NCBI RefSeq assembly: GCF_900095265.1
Contig: NZ_LT607660.1
Location: forward strand, 1 to 64,000
Reading direction: 5' to 3'
DNA length: 64,000 nucleotides
Source: Janthinobacterium sp. UMAB-56
GTDB taxonomy: Bacteria > Pseudomonadota > Gammaproteobacteria > Burkholderiales > Burkholderiaceae_D
Shown: positions 1-7,888 of the stretch, in pieces
Layout: each line of letters opens with the position of its first letter
Numbering within the stretch: the stretch's first letter is position 1
Notes under the pieces: generated by a model
What the model was told of the DNA's origin: nothing
The model's input: only the letters and a program-made list of their open reading frames with translations
Databases searched by the model: none
Translations under genes and position numbers: made by a program

Positions 1-1032
1 ATCGGTCTCAGTTATGGCAGCTTCATGCTGACCCTGCCGTACTTTGTCTTCGGCCGCAAGGCGTACGAGCGCCTGGGACGCATCGCGCTGCTGGCGTCCC
101 TCGTCTGCGGCATGACGGCGCCCGTGGCGCTGCTGGCCGACCTGCACGGGCCGGGCCGCTTCTACCATTTCTATATTTACTTCCAGCCGCAGTCGTGGAT
201 GTCGTGGGGCTCGTTCTTCATTCCCCTGTATCTGGGCTGTTTGATGCTGTATGCCTGGCTGGCGCTGCGCGTGGATTTCGCCGCGCGGGGCCAGGGCCAG
301 GACCGTCTGGCCTTCCTGTACCGGCTGGCCGGGCGCGGCGGCGCCGCCTCAATGCGGGCCATCCGCATCGCCGCCGCCTTCACCTTGCTCGCCGCCTTTG
401 TCGTAGGCCTGTACACGGGCATGGAAGTGATGGTGGTGCGTGCCAGACCCCTGTGGTATACGCCCTTCCTGCCGGCGCAATTTGCCGCCACGGCCTTTGT
501 CGGCGCGGTCGGCTTGGCGCTGCTGTTCAACCGTTTCCTGCCGGGCCGCGACAAGGTACTGGAAGTGTCCTTGAACCGTGCGCTGGCCCTGTCGCTGGCA
601 CTGGTGCTTGCCCTGGGTGGCGGCTGGCTGTTCGTTAGCCTGTCCGGCGTGAGCGCCAGCCATAGCATGGCCTTTACCCAGGTGGCCGGCATGCCGCAGT
701 GGCAGTTCACCGCCGTCTGGGCCGTGCTGTCGTCCATCGTGCCGATGGCCCTGGCCATCTGGCGTCCCGCCACGAGTGGCCTGGTGAATGGCTTGATCGC
801 ACTGCACAGCGCCTGGATGATGCGCTGGACGATTTTTATCGGCGGCCAGACGATCCCGAAGACGGGTGCGGGCCTGTACGACTACCACCTGCCGATGGGT
901 AATGATGGTTTGCTGGGGATCATCGGCACGGCCGGTCTGTGGATCGCGCTGCTGTTGCTGATGCTGGAATTCTTGCCATGGGCCGGACGCGTCGTCGCTG
1001 CACGCAGCCGTCCCGCCATGGCCACGCACTGA
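1..1032 (+). CDS. ttrC: Tetrathionate reductase membrane subunit TtrC (NrfD-like), 5' truncated
   Basis: The reading frame is open from base 1 with no start codon, so the N-terminus lies outside the window; 343 codons are visible. The product is a very hydrophobic polytopic membrane protein with about eight or nine transmembrane stretches, in the NrfD/PsrC style that anchors periplasmic molybdoenzymes and oxidises quinol. The TtrC assignment rests mainly on context: it ends 7 nt before a TtrA-type catalytic subunit, and a TtrS/TtrR-like pair lies just beyond. TtrB, the expected iron-sulfur subunit, is probably upstream of the window. A polysulfide or thiosulfate reductase membrane subunit would look similar. 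Confidence 0.8.
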   Translation: MGLSYGSFMLTLPYFVFGRKAYERLGRIALLASLVCGMTAPVALLADLHGPGRFYHFYIYFQPQSWMSWGSFFIPLYLGCLMLYAWLALRVDFAARGQGQDRLAFLYRLAGRGGAASMRAIRIAAAFTLLAAFVVGLYTGMEVMVVRARPLWYTPFLPAQFAATAFVGAVGLALLFNRFLPGRDKVLEVSLNRALALSLALVLALGGGWLFVSLSGVSASHSMAFTQVAGMPQWQFTAVWAVLSSIVPMALAIWRPATSGLVNGLIALHSAWMMRWTIFIGGQTIPKTGAGLYDYHLPMGNDGLLGIIGTAGLWIALLLLMLEFLPWAGRVVAARSRPAMATH

Positions 1033-1039
1033 GGAGTCA

Positions 1040-4000
1040 ATGATGAACGATCACACACACAACAACGCAAACAACGACGTCCCTGAAGATGAAAACGAAA
1101 AGCGCCGCAAGCTGCTGCGCTACGGCGCCATCGGCGGCGGCCTGGCCGCCTTTGCCGCCAGCTTTTCCACCACGGCAGGCCGCATGGTCGACCATGCCCT
1201 GGGCAAGGACAAGCCTGTGCAGAAACTGCACGGCAATTCCCTGCAGCCCGAGTTTTCCGTCGACACGACGACGGGTGCATTGACGGTCAATCCCGAGCAG
1301 CAGGTCAGCTACACCATGTGCATGGGTTGCACCACGTTTTGCGGCGTGCGCGTGCGCCTGGATAAAAAAAGCGGCAAGGTGCTGCGCGTGGCGGGCAATC
1401 CCTACAGCCCCATGTCGGCCGACCCGGCGCTGCCGTACCAGACCTCGATACGCGACAGCTTTGTGTCGCTCTCGCGTTTCCAGGAAAAGGGCTTGAAAGG
1501 GCGCTCCACCGCTTGCGGCCGCGGCAATGGCGTGCTGGAACAGATGGAGTCGCCGTTCCGCGTGCTGGCGCCCATGAAGCGCGTGGGCCCGCGCGGCGGT
1601 GGCCAGTGGGAGCCGATCGCCTTCGATCAGCTGGTCAAGGAAGTGACGGAAGGCGGCGACCTGTTTGGCGAAGGTCACGTGCAGGGCTTGCGCGCCTTGC
1701 GCGAGCTGGAAAAACCGATCGATCCGGCGCAGCCGGAACTGGGCCCGCAAGTCAACCAGGTGGGCTTGATGTGCAGCACGGACGATGGCCGCCTGGCGTT
1801 CGGCACGCGCTTTTTCAAGCAGTCGTACGGCAGTCTGAACCTGGTCAACCATGGCTCGTATTGCGGCGGCGCCTACCGCAGCGGCTCCGGCGCCATGTTC
1901 GGCGACATGAAGAAAATGCCGCATGCGAAAGTGGACCTGGAAAACACCGAGTTCTGCATTTTTGTGGGCACGGCGCCCGGCAATGCGGGCAATCCGTTCA
2001 AGCGCCAGGGCACCCTGATCGCGAAAGCCCGTTCGGGCAAGCGCGATTTCAGCTACGTCGTCGTCGATCCCGTGCTGACGAATGCCGACAGCCTGGCCGC
2101 AGGAGACCGCAGCCGTTGGGTACCGATCAAGCCGGGCACGGATGGCGCGCTGGCCATGGCGATGATACGCTGGATCATCGAGCACGAACGCTATGACCGT
2201 CACTTCCTCGTGCAGCCGAACCTGAAGGTGGCGGAAGCGGCGGGCGAGGCCGCCTGGTGCAATGCCACGCATCTGATCATCAACGAGAAGGGCCATCCGC
2301 GCGATGGCCGTTACCTGCGCGCGTCGGACATCGGCGCGGTGGAGCTGGCGGAAGAAGAGCGCTACAAGGATGGCGACGCATTTTGCGTGATCGACGCCGC
2401 CACGCAAGCCATCGTGCCGCACAATGCCGCCAAGGGCGAGGGGCGCCTGTTCTTCGACGGTCCGCTGGAAGTGGCCGGCGCGCCGCTGCACCTGAAGACG
2501 GCCATGACGATGCTGAGTGAGGAGGCGCAGCGCCACAGCATGGATGAATACGCGGCTGCCTGCGGCATCACGCGCGACATCATCGAAGGCCTGGCGCAGG
2601 AACTCACCAGCCACGGCAAGCGCGCCGCCGTCAATGCGCACGGCGGCATGATGTCGGGCGCCGGTTTCTATAACGCGTATGCGCTGGTTATGCTCAACAC
2701 CCTGATCGGCAATTTGAACCGCAAGGGCGGCACCCTGATCAACGGTGGCAGCTTCAAGGATGCAGGACCCGGTCCGCGCTATAACCTCGAGAGTTTCGAC
2801 GGCGAGATCAAGGCTGCCGGCATGCCGATCGGGCGCAATGTACCCTATGAAAAAACTTCGGAATTCAAGCTGAAGAAGGCGGCGGGCAAGGCGTATCCGG
2901 CCAGGGCGCCGTGGTACCCGAACGCGCCCGCGCTGGCGACCGAGTGGCTCACCAGCGCCATGAATGGTTACCCCTATACCTTGAAGGCGCTGATCCTGTG
3001 GAGCTGCAATCCCGTGTATGGCATCACGGGTCTGCGCGCGCAGATCGGCAAGGAGCTGGCCGATCCGAAGAAGATTCCCCTGATCGTCGCCATCGACCCC
3101 TTCATCAATGAAAGCTCGGCGTTTGCCGACTACCTGCTGCCCGATACCTTGCTGTATGAAAGCTGGGGCTGGGCCGGCGCCTGGGGCGGCATGCCCGTCA
3201 AAATGAGCACGGCGCGCTGGCCCGTGGTCGAGCCGCGCGTGCAAAAGACGCCGGACGGCCAGAGCATCTGCATGGAATCGTTCTTCATCGCGCTGGCCAA
3301 AGCGATGTCCTTGCCCGGCTTCGGCCCGGAAGCCTTGCAGGACATGGATGGCCAGCGCTTCCCCCTGCTGCGCGCGGAAGACTGGTATCTGCGCGGCGGC
3401 GCCAACATCGCCTGGCAAGGCAAGACGGCCGTGCCTGAAGCCAGCGACGACGATATCGCTTTGTCCGGCGTGGCACGCATCCGCCCCGAACTGGAGCGCA
3501 CCCTGAAGCCGGAAGAGTGGCGCAAGGTGGCCTTCATGCTGGCGCGGGGAGGACGCTACCAGAGCTACGGCGAAATGTTCGGCCTGCGCCTGCCGCCGCC
3601 GGTAAATGCCAAGGCGCCCGCAGCTCCTGTCCCGGTGGTCGACGAGACGCCGTATCCGCAGGACTGGTCCACGCACCGCTATCTGAAACCGATGATGCTG
3701 TACAACGAGGGCCTGGGCGTGAGCAAGAACAGCTTGAGCGGCAAGCGTTTTCCCGGCACGCCTGCCTGGAGAGTGGCGGCGTTTGCCGATGGCACGCCCG
3801 TGCGCAAAACCTACCCGGCCAGCGAATGGCCATTCGAGTTGATCAGTTTTAAATCGGCGCTGCAGAACTCCTACAGCATCGGCGCGCGGCGCTTGCGCGG
3901 CATCCATCCGGACAATCCCGTCGCCGTGCATCCCGACGATGCGGCGCGCTTGAAACTGGACAATGGCGATGAAATTTATCTGGAAACGCCGGGTGGCAGG

Positions 4001-4264
4001 GCCAGGGCCACGGTGATGCTGCGCCATGGCGTGCAGCGCGGCGTGATCGCCGTCGAACATGGCTTCGGCCACAAGGAGCATGGCGCGCGTGCCCACCGCA
4101 TCGGCAAGTCGCGCCAGCCCGATGAACCTGCCATCGGTGCCGGCATCAACCTGAATGACCTGGGGTTGACGGACCCTAGTCGCGGCGACAAGAACGTGTT
4201 TGTCGATCCCGTCTCGGGCACGTCGGTGCGGCAGGGACTGCCGGCGCGTATCGTGCGGGCTTAA
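1040..4264 (+). CDS. ttrA: Tetrathionate reductase catalytic subunit TtrA (molybdopterin oxidoreductase)
   Basis: This 1074-residue protein is of TtrA size. It has a twin-arginine signal (RR at residues 22-23, then a hydrophobic stretch), implying folded export to the periplasm. Cys94, Cys97, Cys101 and Cys159 form a likely 4Fe-4S site. Cys275, in the motif NHGSYCGG, is a plausible molybdenum ligand. The C-terminal third carries the molydopterin dinucleotide-binding region. The family reduces tetrathionate to thiosulfate with electrons from TtrC and TtrB. GAGGAG sits just before tandem ATG codons at 1040 and 1043; either could be used. The stop codon overlaps the stop of the convergent response regulator gene by three bases. 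A related sulfur or arsenate oxidoreductase cannot be excluded from sequence alone, but the adjacent ttrSR-like pair supports TtrA. Confidence 0.85.
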   Translation: MMNDHTHNNANNDVPEDENEKRRKLLRYGAIGGGLAAFAASFSTTAGRMVDHALGKDKPVQKLHGNSLQPEFSVDTTTGALTVNPEQQVSYTMCMGCTTFCGVRVRLDKKSGKVLRVAGNPYSPMSADPALPYQTSIRDSFVSLSRFQEKGLKGRSTACGRGNGVLEQMESPFRVLAPMKRVGPRGGGQWEPIAFDQLVKEVTEGGDLFGEGHVQGLRALRELEKPIDPAQPELGPQVNQVGLMCSTDDGRLAFGTRFFKQSYGSLNLVNHGSYCGGAYRSGSGAMFGDMKKMPHAKVDLENTEFCIFVGTAPGNAGNPFKRQGTLIAKARSGKRDFSYVVVDPVLTNADSLAAGDRSRWVPIKPGTDGALAMAMIRWIIEHERYDRHFLVQPNLKVAEAAGEAAWCNATHLIINEKGHPRDGRYLRASDIGAVELAEEERYKDGDAFCVIDAATQAIVPHNAAKGEGRLFFDGPLEVAGAPLHLKTAMTMLSEEAQRHSMDEYAAACGITRDIIEGLAQELTSHGKRAAVNAHGGMMSGAGFYNAYALVMLNTLIGNLNRKGGTLINGGSFKDAGPGPRYNLESFDGEIKAAGMPIGRNVPYEKTSEFKLKKAAGKAYPARAPWYPNAPALATEWLTSAMNGYPYTLKALILWSCNPVYGITGLRAQIGKELADPKKIPLIVAIDPFINESSAFADYLLPDTLLYESWGWAGAWGGMPVKMSTARWPVVEPRVQKTPDGQSICMESFFIALAKAMSLPGFGPEALQDMDGQRFPLLRAEDWYLRGGANIAWQGKTAVPEASDDDIALSGVARIRPELERTLKPEEWRKVAFMLARGGRYQSYGEMFGLRLPPPVNAKAPAAPVPVVDETPYPQDWSTHRYLKPMMLYNEGLGVSKNSLSGKRFPGTPAWRVAAFADGTPVRKTYPASEWPFELISFKSALQNSYSIGARRLRGIHPDNPVAVHPDDAARLKLDNGDEIYLETPGGRARATVMLRHGVQRGVIAVEHGFGHKEHGARAHRIGKSRQPDEPAIGAGINLNDLGLTDPSRGDKNVFVDPVSGTSVRQGLPARIVRA

Positions 4265-4875
4265 ATCTCGCCGCTGGCCATCAGCAGCCGGGCTATCTCG
4301 GCTGCTGAATGCAGTCCCAGTTTTTCCATCGTGTTATGGCGGTGCACCTGTACCGTCTTGTCGCTGATACCCAGCTCGCGGGCGATGACTTTCGAGGCTT
4401 TGCCCTCGGCCATCAGCAACGCCACTTCGCGCTCGCGCGCGGTGAGCCTGGCCAGCGCCGATTGCGCCGTATTCGCGCTGGCGGCGCTGCGGCTTTCTTC
4501 CACGCTGCGGGCCACGGCGCGCGAGACGGCGTCCAGCAATACCTGGTCCTTGCACGGCTTTTCCAGGAAATCGCAGGCACCAGCCTTCATCGTCTGCACG
4601 GCCATGGCCAGGTCGCCGTGGCCGCTGAGGAAAATCACGGGCAGTGCTATGGCGTGGCGCGACAGCTCCTGTTGCAATTCGAGTCCGCTCATCATTGGCA
4701 TGCGCACGTCGAGCAGTAAACAGCCGGGTGCATGGCCCGCATAGCGCTGCAGGAAATCGCGCGCCGACTCGAACGTCTCCACTTGCCAGCCGGCCGAATC
4801 GAACAGATAGGCCAGCGAGCGGCGCATGGCAGCGTCGTCGTCGACGACAAAGATAATCGCATCGCTTTCATTCAT
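4261..4875 (-). CDS. ttrR: Response regulator TtrR (REC-LuxR/FixJ type)
   Basis: This is a 204-residue two-component regulator. The receiver domain has an acidic pocket VDDD at residues 11-14 and phospho-acceptor Asp56 in LLLDVRMP. The C-terminus is a LuxR/FixJ helix-turn-helix, with LTAREREVALLMAEGKASK then GISDKTVQVHR. The ATG at 4875 was chosen because it overlaps the sensor stop codon (ATGA), a sign of translational coupling, and because the upstream in-frame residues resemble no known domain. It lies tail to tail with ttrA, whose operon it presumably activates when its sensor detects tetrathionate. The family assignment is firm; the specific name rests on the partner sensor and the neighbouring reductase. 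Confidence 0.85.
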   Translation of the reverse strand: MNESDAIIFVVDDDAAMRRSLAYLFDSAGWQVETFESARDFLQRYAGHAPGCLLLDVRMPMMSGLELQQELSRHAIALPVIFLSGHGDLAMAVQTMKAGACDFLEKPCKDQVLLDAVSRAVARSVEESRSAASANTAQSALARLTAREREVALLMAEGKASKVIARELGISDKTVQVHRHNTMEKLGLHSAAEIARLLMASGEI

Positions 4876-6683
4876 GGTGTTTCCCTGTTGGCTTGCATGC
4901 CCGTATCTTCGGGCAGGCGGAACCACACCGTCAAGCCGGGCGCATCGGCGTTGGCGTGCGCCGACAGGCTGCCGCCGAACGATTCGATGATGCTTTTGCT
5001 GAGCGACATGCCCAGGCCCAGGCCTTCGGCCTTGGTGGTAAAGAAGGGTTCGAACAGGCGTGCCATCTGTGCCGCCTCCAGGCCGCATCCCGCATCGCGC
5101 ACGGCTACCGTGCAGGCCCCGTTTTCACTGTGCAGCATCACGCCGATGGCATGCTGCGGATTGTCGTTTTCCACCTGCGCATCGAGCGCATTCTTGAGCA
5201 GATTGAGCAGCACCTGCTGCACTTGCTGCGGGTCGGCCAGCACCTGCGCGTCAGGGCTGGCGCTGTCGTGGCGCCAATCGATCCTCGCTTGCGGATGGGC
5301 CGCGCGGAACAGCGATATCGCTTGCTCCACGGCGTCGGCCAGGGCAAAGGCCGTGCTGTGGGCGGGACGCTTTTGCGCCATCGCGCGGATGTGACGGATG
5401 ATGGCGCCCGCGCGTTCGCTTTGCGTGGCGATTTCCTGCGCGCCGTCGAGCAGGGGGGCCGCGTCGAGCCGGCCTGCCGTAATGCGGCGCGCCATGCCGC
5501 GCGCGAAATTGCCGATGGCCGCCAGCGGCTGGTTCAATTCGTGTGCGATGGCGCTGGCCATCTCGCCCAGGATGGCCAGGCGCGCCGTGTGATCGAGCGT
5601 GGCCTGGCGCTGGCGCGCCTGCTCTTCCAGCGCGCGCTGCTGGTGCTGGGCGGCGCGCAATTGCTCCGTGCGCCGGCTGACCAGGTATTCCACGCGCACC
5701 GTGTGCACGGCCCAGGCCACCAGCAAGGCCAGCACCAGCAACATCCAGCCCCAGTAGCGGCGCAGGGCCGTCTCGAACGTCAGCTTGTTCAAATAGGCGT
5801 AGGGGCCGATGCGCAGTTCACGGAACAGTTCGTCGACGATCTGGTAATCGCTGGGCACCGTCCAGCTATAGCCTTCGCTGGTGCGCGGCATGGCCAGCAG
5901 GGCCTGCGCCACTTTTTTCGCCAGCGCGGATGGTGTCTGGCGCAGGGTCACGAAGGGCCAGTCTGGATACAGCCGCGACGAGCTGGCGCAGCGAAAGCCG
6001 GGAATCGGACGCGTGGTGATCACGCGCAGCTCCCCGGCCCGCACTTCACCCTGGGCCACCATCTGTTCCAGCAAACAGGTGCGCACGATGCCCGCATCCA
6101 TGTGCCCCCTGCGTACGGCGTCGATGATCTGCTGCGAGGGAAAGCCGCTGTAGCGCAGGCTGGAAAAATCATGCGCGGGATCGATGCCCGCTTCCAGCAG
6201 TTCGCGCGCGGCGATCTGGTAGCCGCCAAAGGCATCGGGCGCCACGGCCATCACGTTCTTGCCCGCCAGGTCGGCCAGGTCATGCAGCGGCGACGCGCTG
6301 CGCACGACGATGGCCGAGCCGATGGCCTGGCGCGGTGTATCCGTCCACGGCGATTCCAGGGTGGCGATGCGGCTGGCGCCGTCGCTGTGTTCGAGCGCCA
6401 CATAATGGCCGCTGCTGGTGATGGCAAAGGCGATGGCCTGCGACTGTACGGCGCGCGTCAGGCCCGCCTGGTCGTAGTCGGCCAGGATGAAACGGATACC
6501 GGGGATGCTCGCTTGCAGGTGGCGCGTCACATACGACCAGTCCTGCTGCACGGCGTCGCCGCCCTTGTAGGCCAGTACGCCTATTCTCACCTCTGGCACT
6601 TCTGGTACCTTTGGCAGTTCGTCAGCCGCTTGCACGCCGTGCAAACACAGCGCCGTCAGCGCGAACAGTGAAAAACGCCGCAC
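4872..6683 (-). CDS. ttrS: Tetrathionate-type sensor histidine kinase TtrS
   Basis: This 603-residue protein has a cleavable-looking signal peptide and then a periplasmic PhnD/phosphonate-binding-like domain (about residues 25-290), the layout known for TtrS. A single transmembrane helix near residues 315-335 leads to a HisKA domain with the phospho-acceptor in AIAHELNQPLAAIG. The ATPase domain has the N-box LLNLLKNALDA and the glycine-rich GLGLGMSLSKSI. The start is a GTG at 6681-6683 that shares one base with the mutY stop, so the gene may be transcribed with mutY. The 3' end overlaps ttrR. It should bind tetrathionate outside the membrane and phosphorylate TtrR. Confidence 0.85.
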   Translation of the reverse strand: MRRFSLFALTALCLHGVQAADELPKVPEVPEVRIGVLAYKGGDAVQQDWSYVTRHLQASIPGIRFILADYDQAGLTRAVQSQAIAFAITSSGHYVALEHSDGASRIATLESPWTDTPRQAIGSAIVVRSASPLHDLADLAGKNVMAVAPDAFGGYQIAARELLEAGIDPAHDFSSLRYSGFPSQQIIDAVRRGHMDAGIVRTCLLEQMVAQGEVRAGELRVITTRPIPGFRCASSSRLYPDWPFVTLRQTPSALAKKVAQALLAMPRTSEGYSWTVPSDYQIVDELFRELRIGPYAYLNKLTFETALRRYWGWMLLVLALLVAWAVHTVRVEYLVSRRTEQLRAAQHQQRALEEQARQRQATLDHTARLAILGEMASAIAHELNQPLAAIGNFARGMARRITAGRLDAAPLLDGAQEIATQSERAGAIIRHIRAMAQKRPAHSTAFALADAVEQAISLFRAAHPQARIDWRHDSASPDAQVLADPQQVQQVLLNLLKNALDAQVENDNPQHAIGVMLHSENGACTVAVRDAGCGLEAAQMARLFEPFFTTKAEGLGLGMSLSKSIIESFGGSLSAHANADAPGLTVWFRLPEDTGMQANRETP

Positions 6684-7846
6684 TAGAACATGCTGCGCTG
6701 TGCAGCACGCGCATCGCCGAAAAGGTCCAGCAGCAGTTTCTTGATGGGAGCGGGCAGCGGTGCGTCGGCGATTTTTGCGCCGTCGTACCAGACGTGCGTC
6801 GCCTCCCCGGCCAGCGCCAGGCGGCGCGCCAGCGTGATGCGGCAGGGGACGATGTGCAGCTTGTAGTGGGTAAACACGTGCACGATGGGCAGCAGCCGTT
6901 CCTGTGTTTCGATCGTACCGAACGGCGCCACGGCGCGCGCCAGCGCATCCTGGTTGATCTCTCGCGGTGAGTCTTCATCGGCCAGCACGTGGCCATCGAG
7001 TTCCGGCAGCGACAGCAAGCCGCCCCAGATACCGGAGCCGGGGCGCTGCTCCAGCAGCACCTGGCCGTCGTCGATGATGACCAGCATGAGCGCATGTTTT
7101 TCCGGGCTGGTTTTCTTTGGTTTGCGCACAGGCAGATCCTTGGTGCGGCCGGTGGCGTAGGCCACGCAGCGCGCTTGCAAGGGGCAGCGGCCGCAATCGG
7201 GGCTGCTGCGGGTGCACAGGGTGGCGCCGAAGTCCATCAAGCCCTGCGTGTAGGCTTCGATACCCGATTCAGGCAGCAGCGCCTCGGCGCGGCGCCACAT
7301 GGCTTCCTCGACCCGTTTTTCACCGGGATAAGCATCGATGCCGAAGGTGCGCGCGAAAACGCGCTTGACGTTGCCGTCCATGATGGCCGCGCGCGTGCCG
7401 CTGGAAAACGCGGAGATGGCGGCGGCCGTCGAACGGCCGATGCCGGGCAGGTCGGCCAGCAGGGCAGGGTCGCTGGGGAAGACGCCGTCGTATTCGGCGA
7501 CCACGCGCTGCGCGCATTTGTGCAGGTTGCGCGCCCGCGTGTAGTAACCGAGGCCGCTCCACTGCGCCATCACGTCTTCGACGGGGGCTGCTGCCAGGTC
7601 GCGCAGGGTGGGGAAGCGTTCGAGGAAGCGCGCGTAGTAGCCAAGAACGGCGGTGACCTGTGTTTGCTGCAGCATGATTTCAGACAGCCAGATCAGATAG
7701 GCGTCGCGCGTATTTTGCCACGGCAGCGCATGACGGCCATGCTGCTTTTGCCAGGCGATGACGGTGGTGGAAAAAGTCGGGTCGACATAGTCTTCCAAAG
7801 GTGCCGCGCCCGTGGCGGGCGAGAGCGGATGCAGCAAACGTTTCAT
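6683..7846 (-). CDS. mutY: Adenine DNA glycosylase MutY
   Basis: MutY removes adenine mispaired with 8-oxoguanine. The 387-residue protein shows every hallmark. Catalytic Glu56 lies in SEIMLQQTQV, and the helix-hairpin-helix LPGIGRSTA leads to catalytic Asp157 in IMDGNVKR. Cys211, Cys218, Cys221 and Cys227 (CX6CX2CX5C) hold the 4Fe-4S cluster. The C-terminal third is the NUDIX-like domain that recognises 8-oxoguanine. The gene sits 42 nt after a dynamin-like gene and directly before ttrS, on the same strand as mutM, so both glycosylases of the GO system lie within 4 kb. Confidence 0.96.
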   Translation of the reverse strand: MKRLLHPLSPATGAAPLEDYVDPTFSTTVIAWQKQHGRHALPWQNTRDAYLIWLSEIMLQQTQVTAVLGYYARFLERFPTLRDLAAAPVEDVMAQWSGLGYYTRARNLHKCAQRVVAEYDGVFPSDPALLADLPGIGRSTAAAISAFSSGTRAAIMDGNVKRVFARTFGIDAYPGEKRVEEAMWRRAEALLPESGIEAYTQGLMDFGATLCTRSSPDCGRCPLQARCVAYATGRTKDLPVRKPKKTSPEKHALMLVIIDDGQVLLEQRPGSGIWGGLLSLPELDGHVLADEDSPREINQDALARAVAPFGTIETQERLLPIVHVFTHYKLHIVPCRITLARRLALAGEATHVWYDGAKIADAPLPAPIKKLLLDLFGDARAAQRSMF

Positions 7847-7888
7847 GCGGGATTCCAGTGTTCTGTTGTTTGATGTTGCTGATGTTGC

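Noticed and set aside
1037..4096. A 1019-codon open frame antisense to ttrA
   Set aside because: It is His/Arg/Ala-rich, has no domain, and lies exactly opposite a well-supported gene. Long antisense frames are expected at this GC content.
4893..6671. A 592-codon frame antisense to ttrS
   Set aside because: No domain, and low-complexity Arg/Gln/His composition; it mirrors the real sensor gene.
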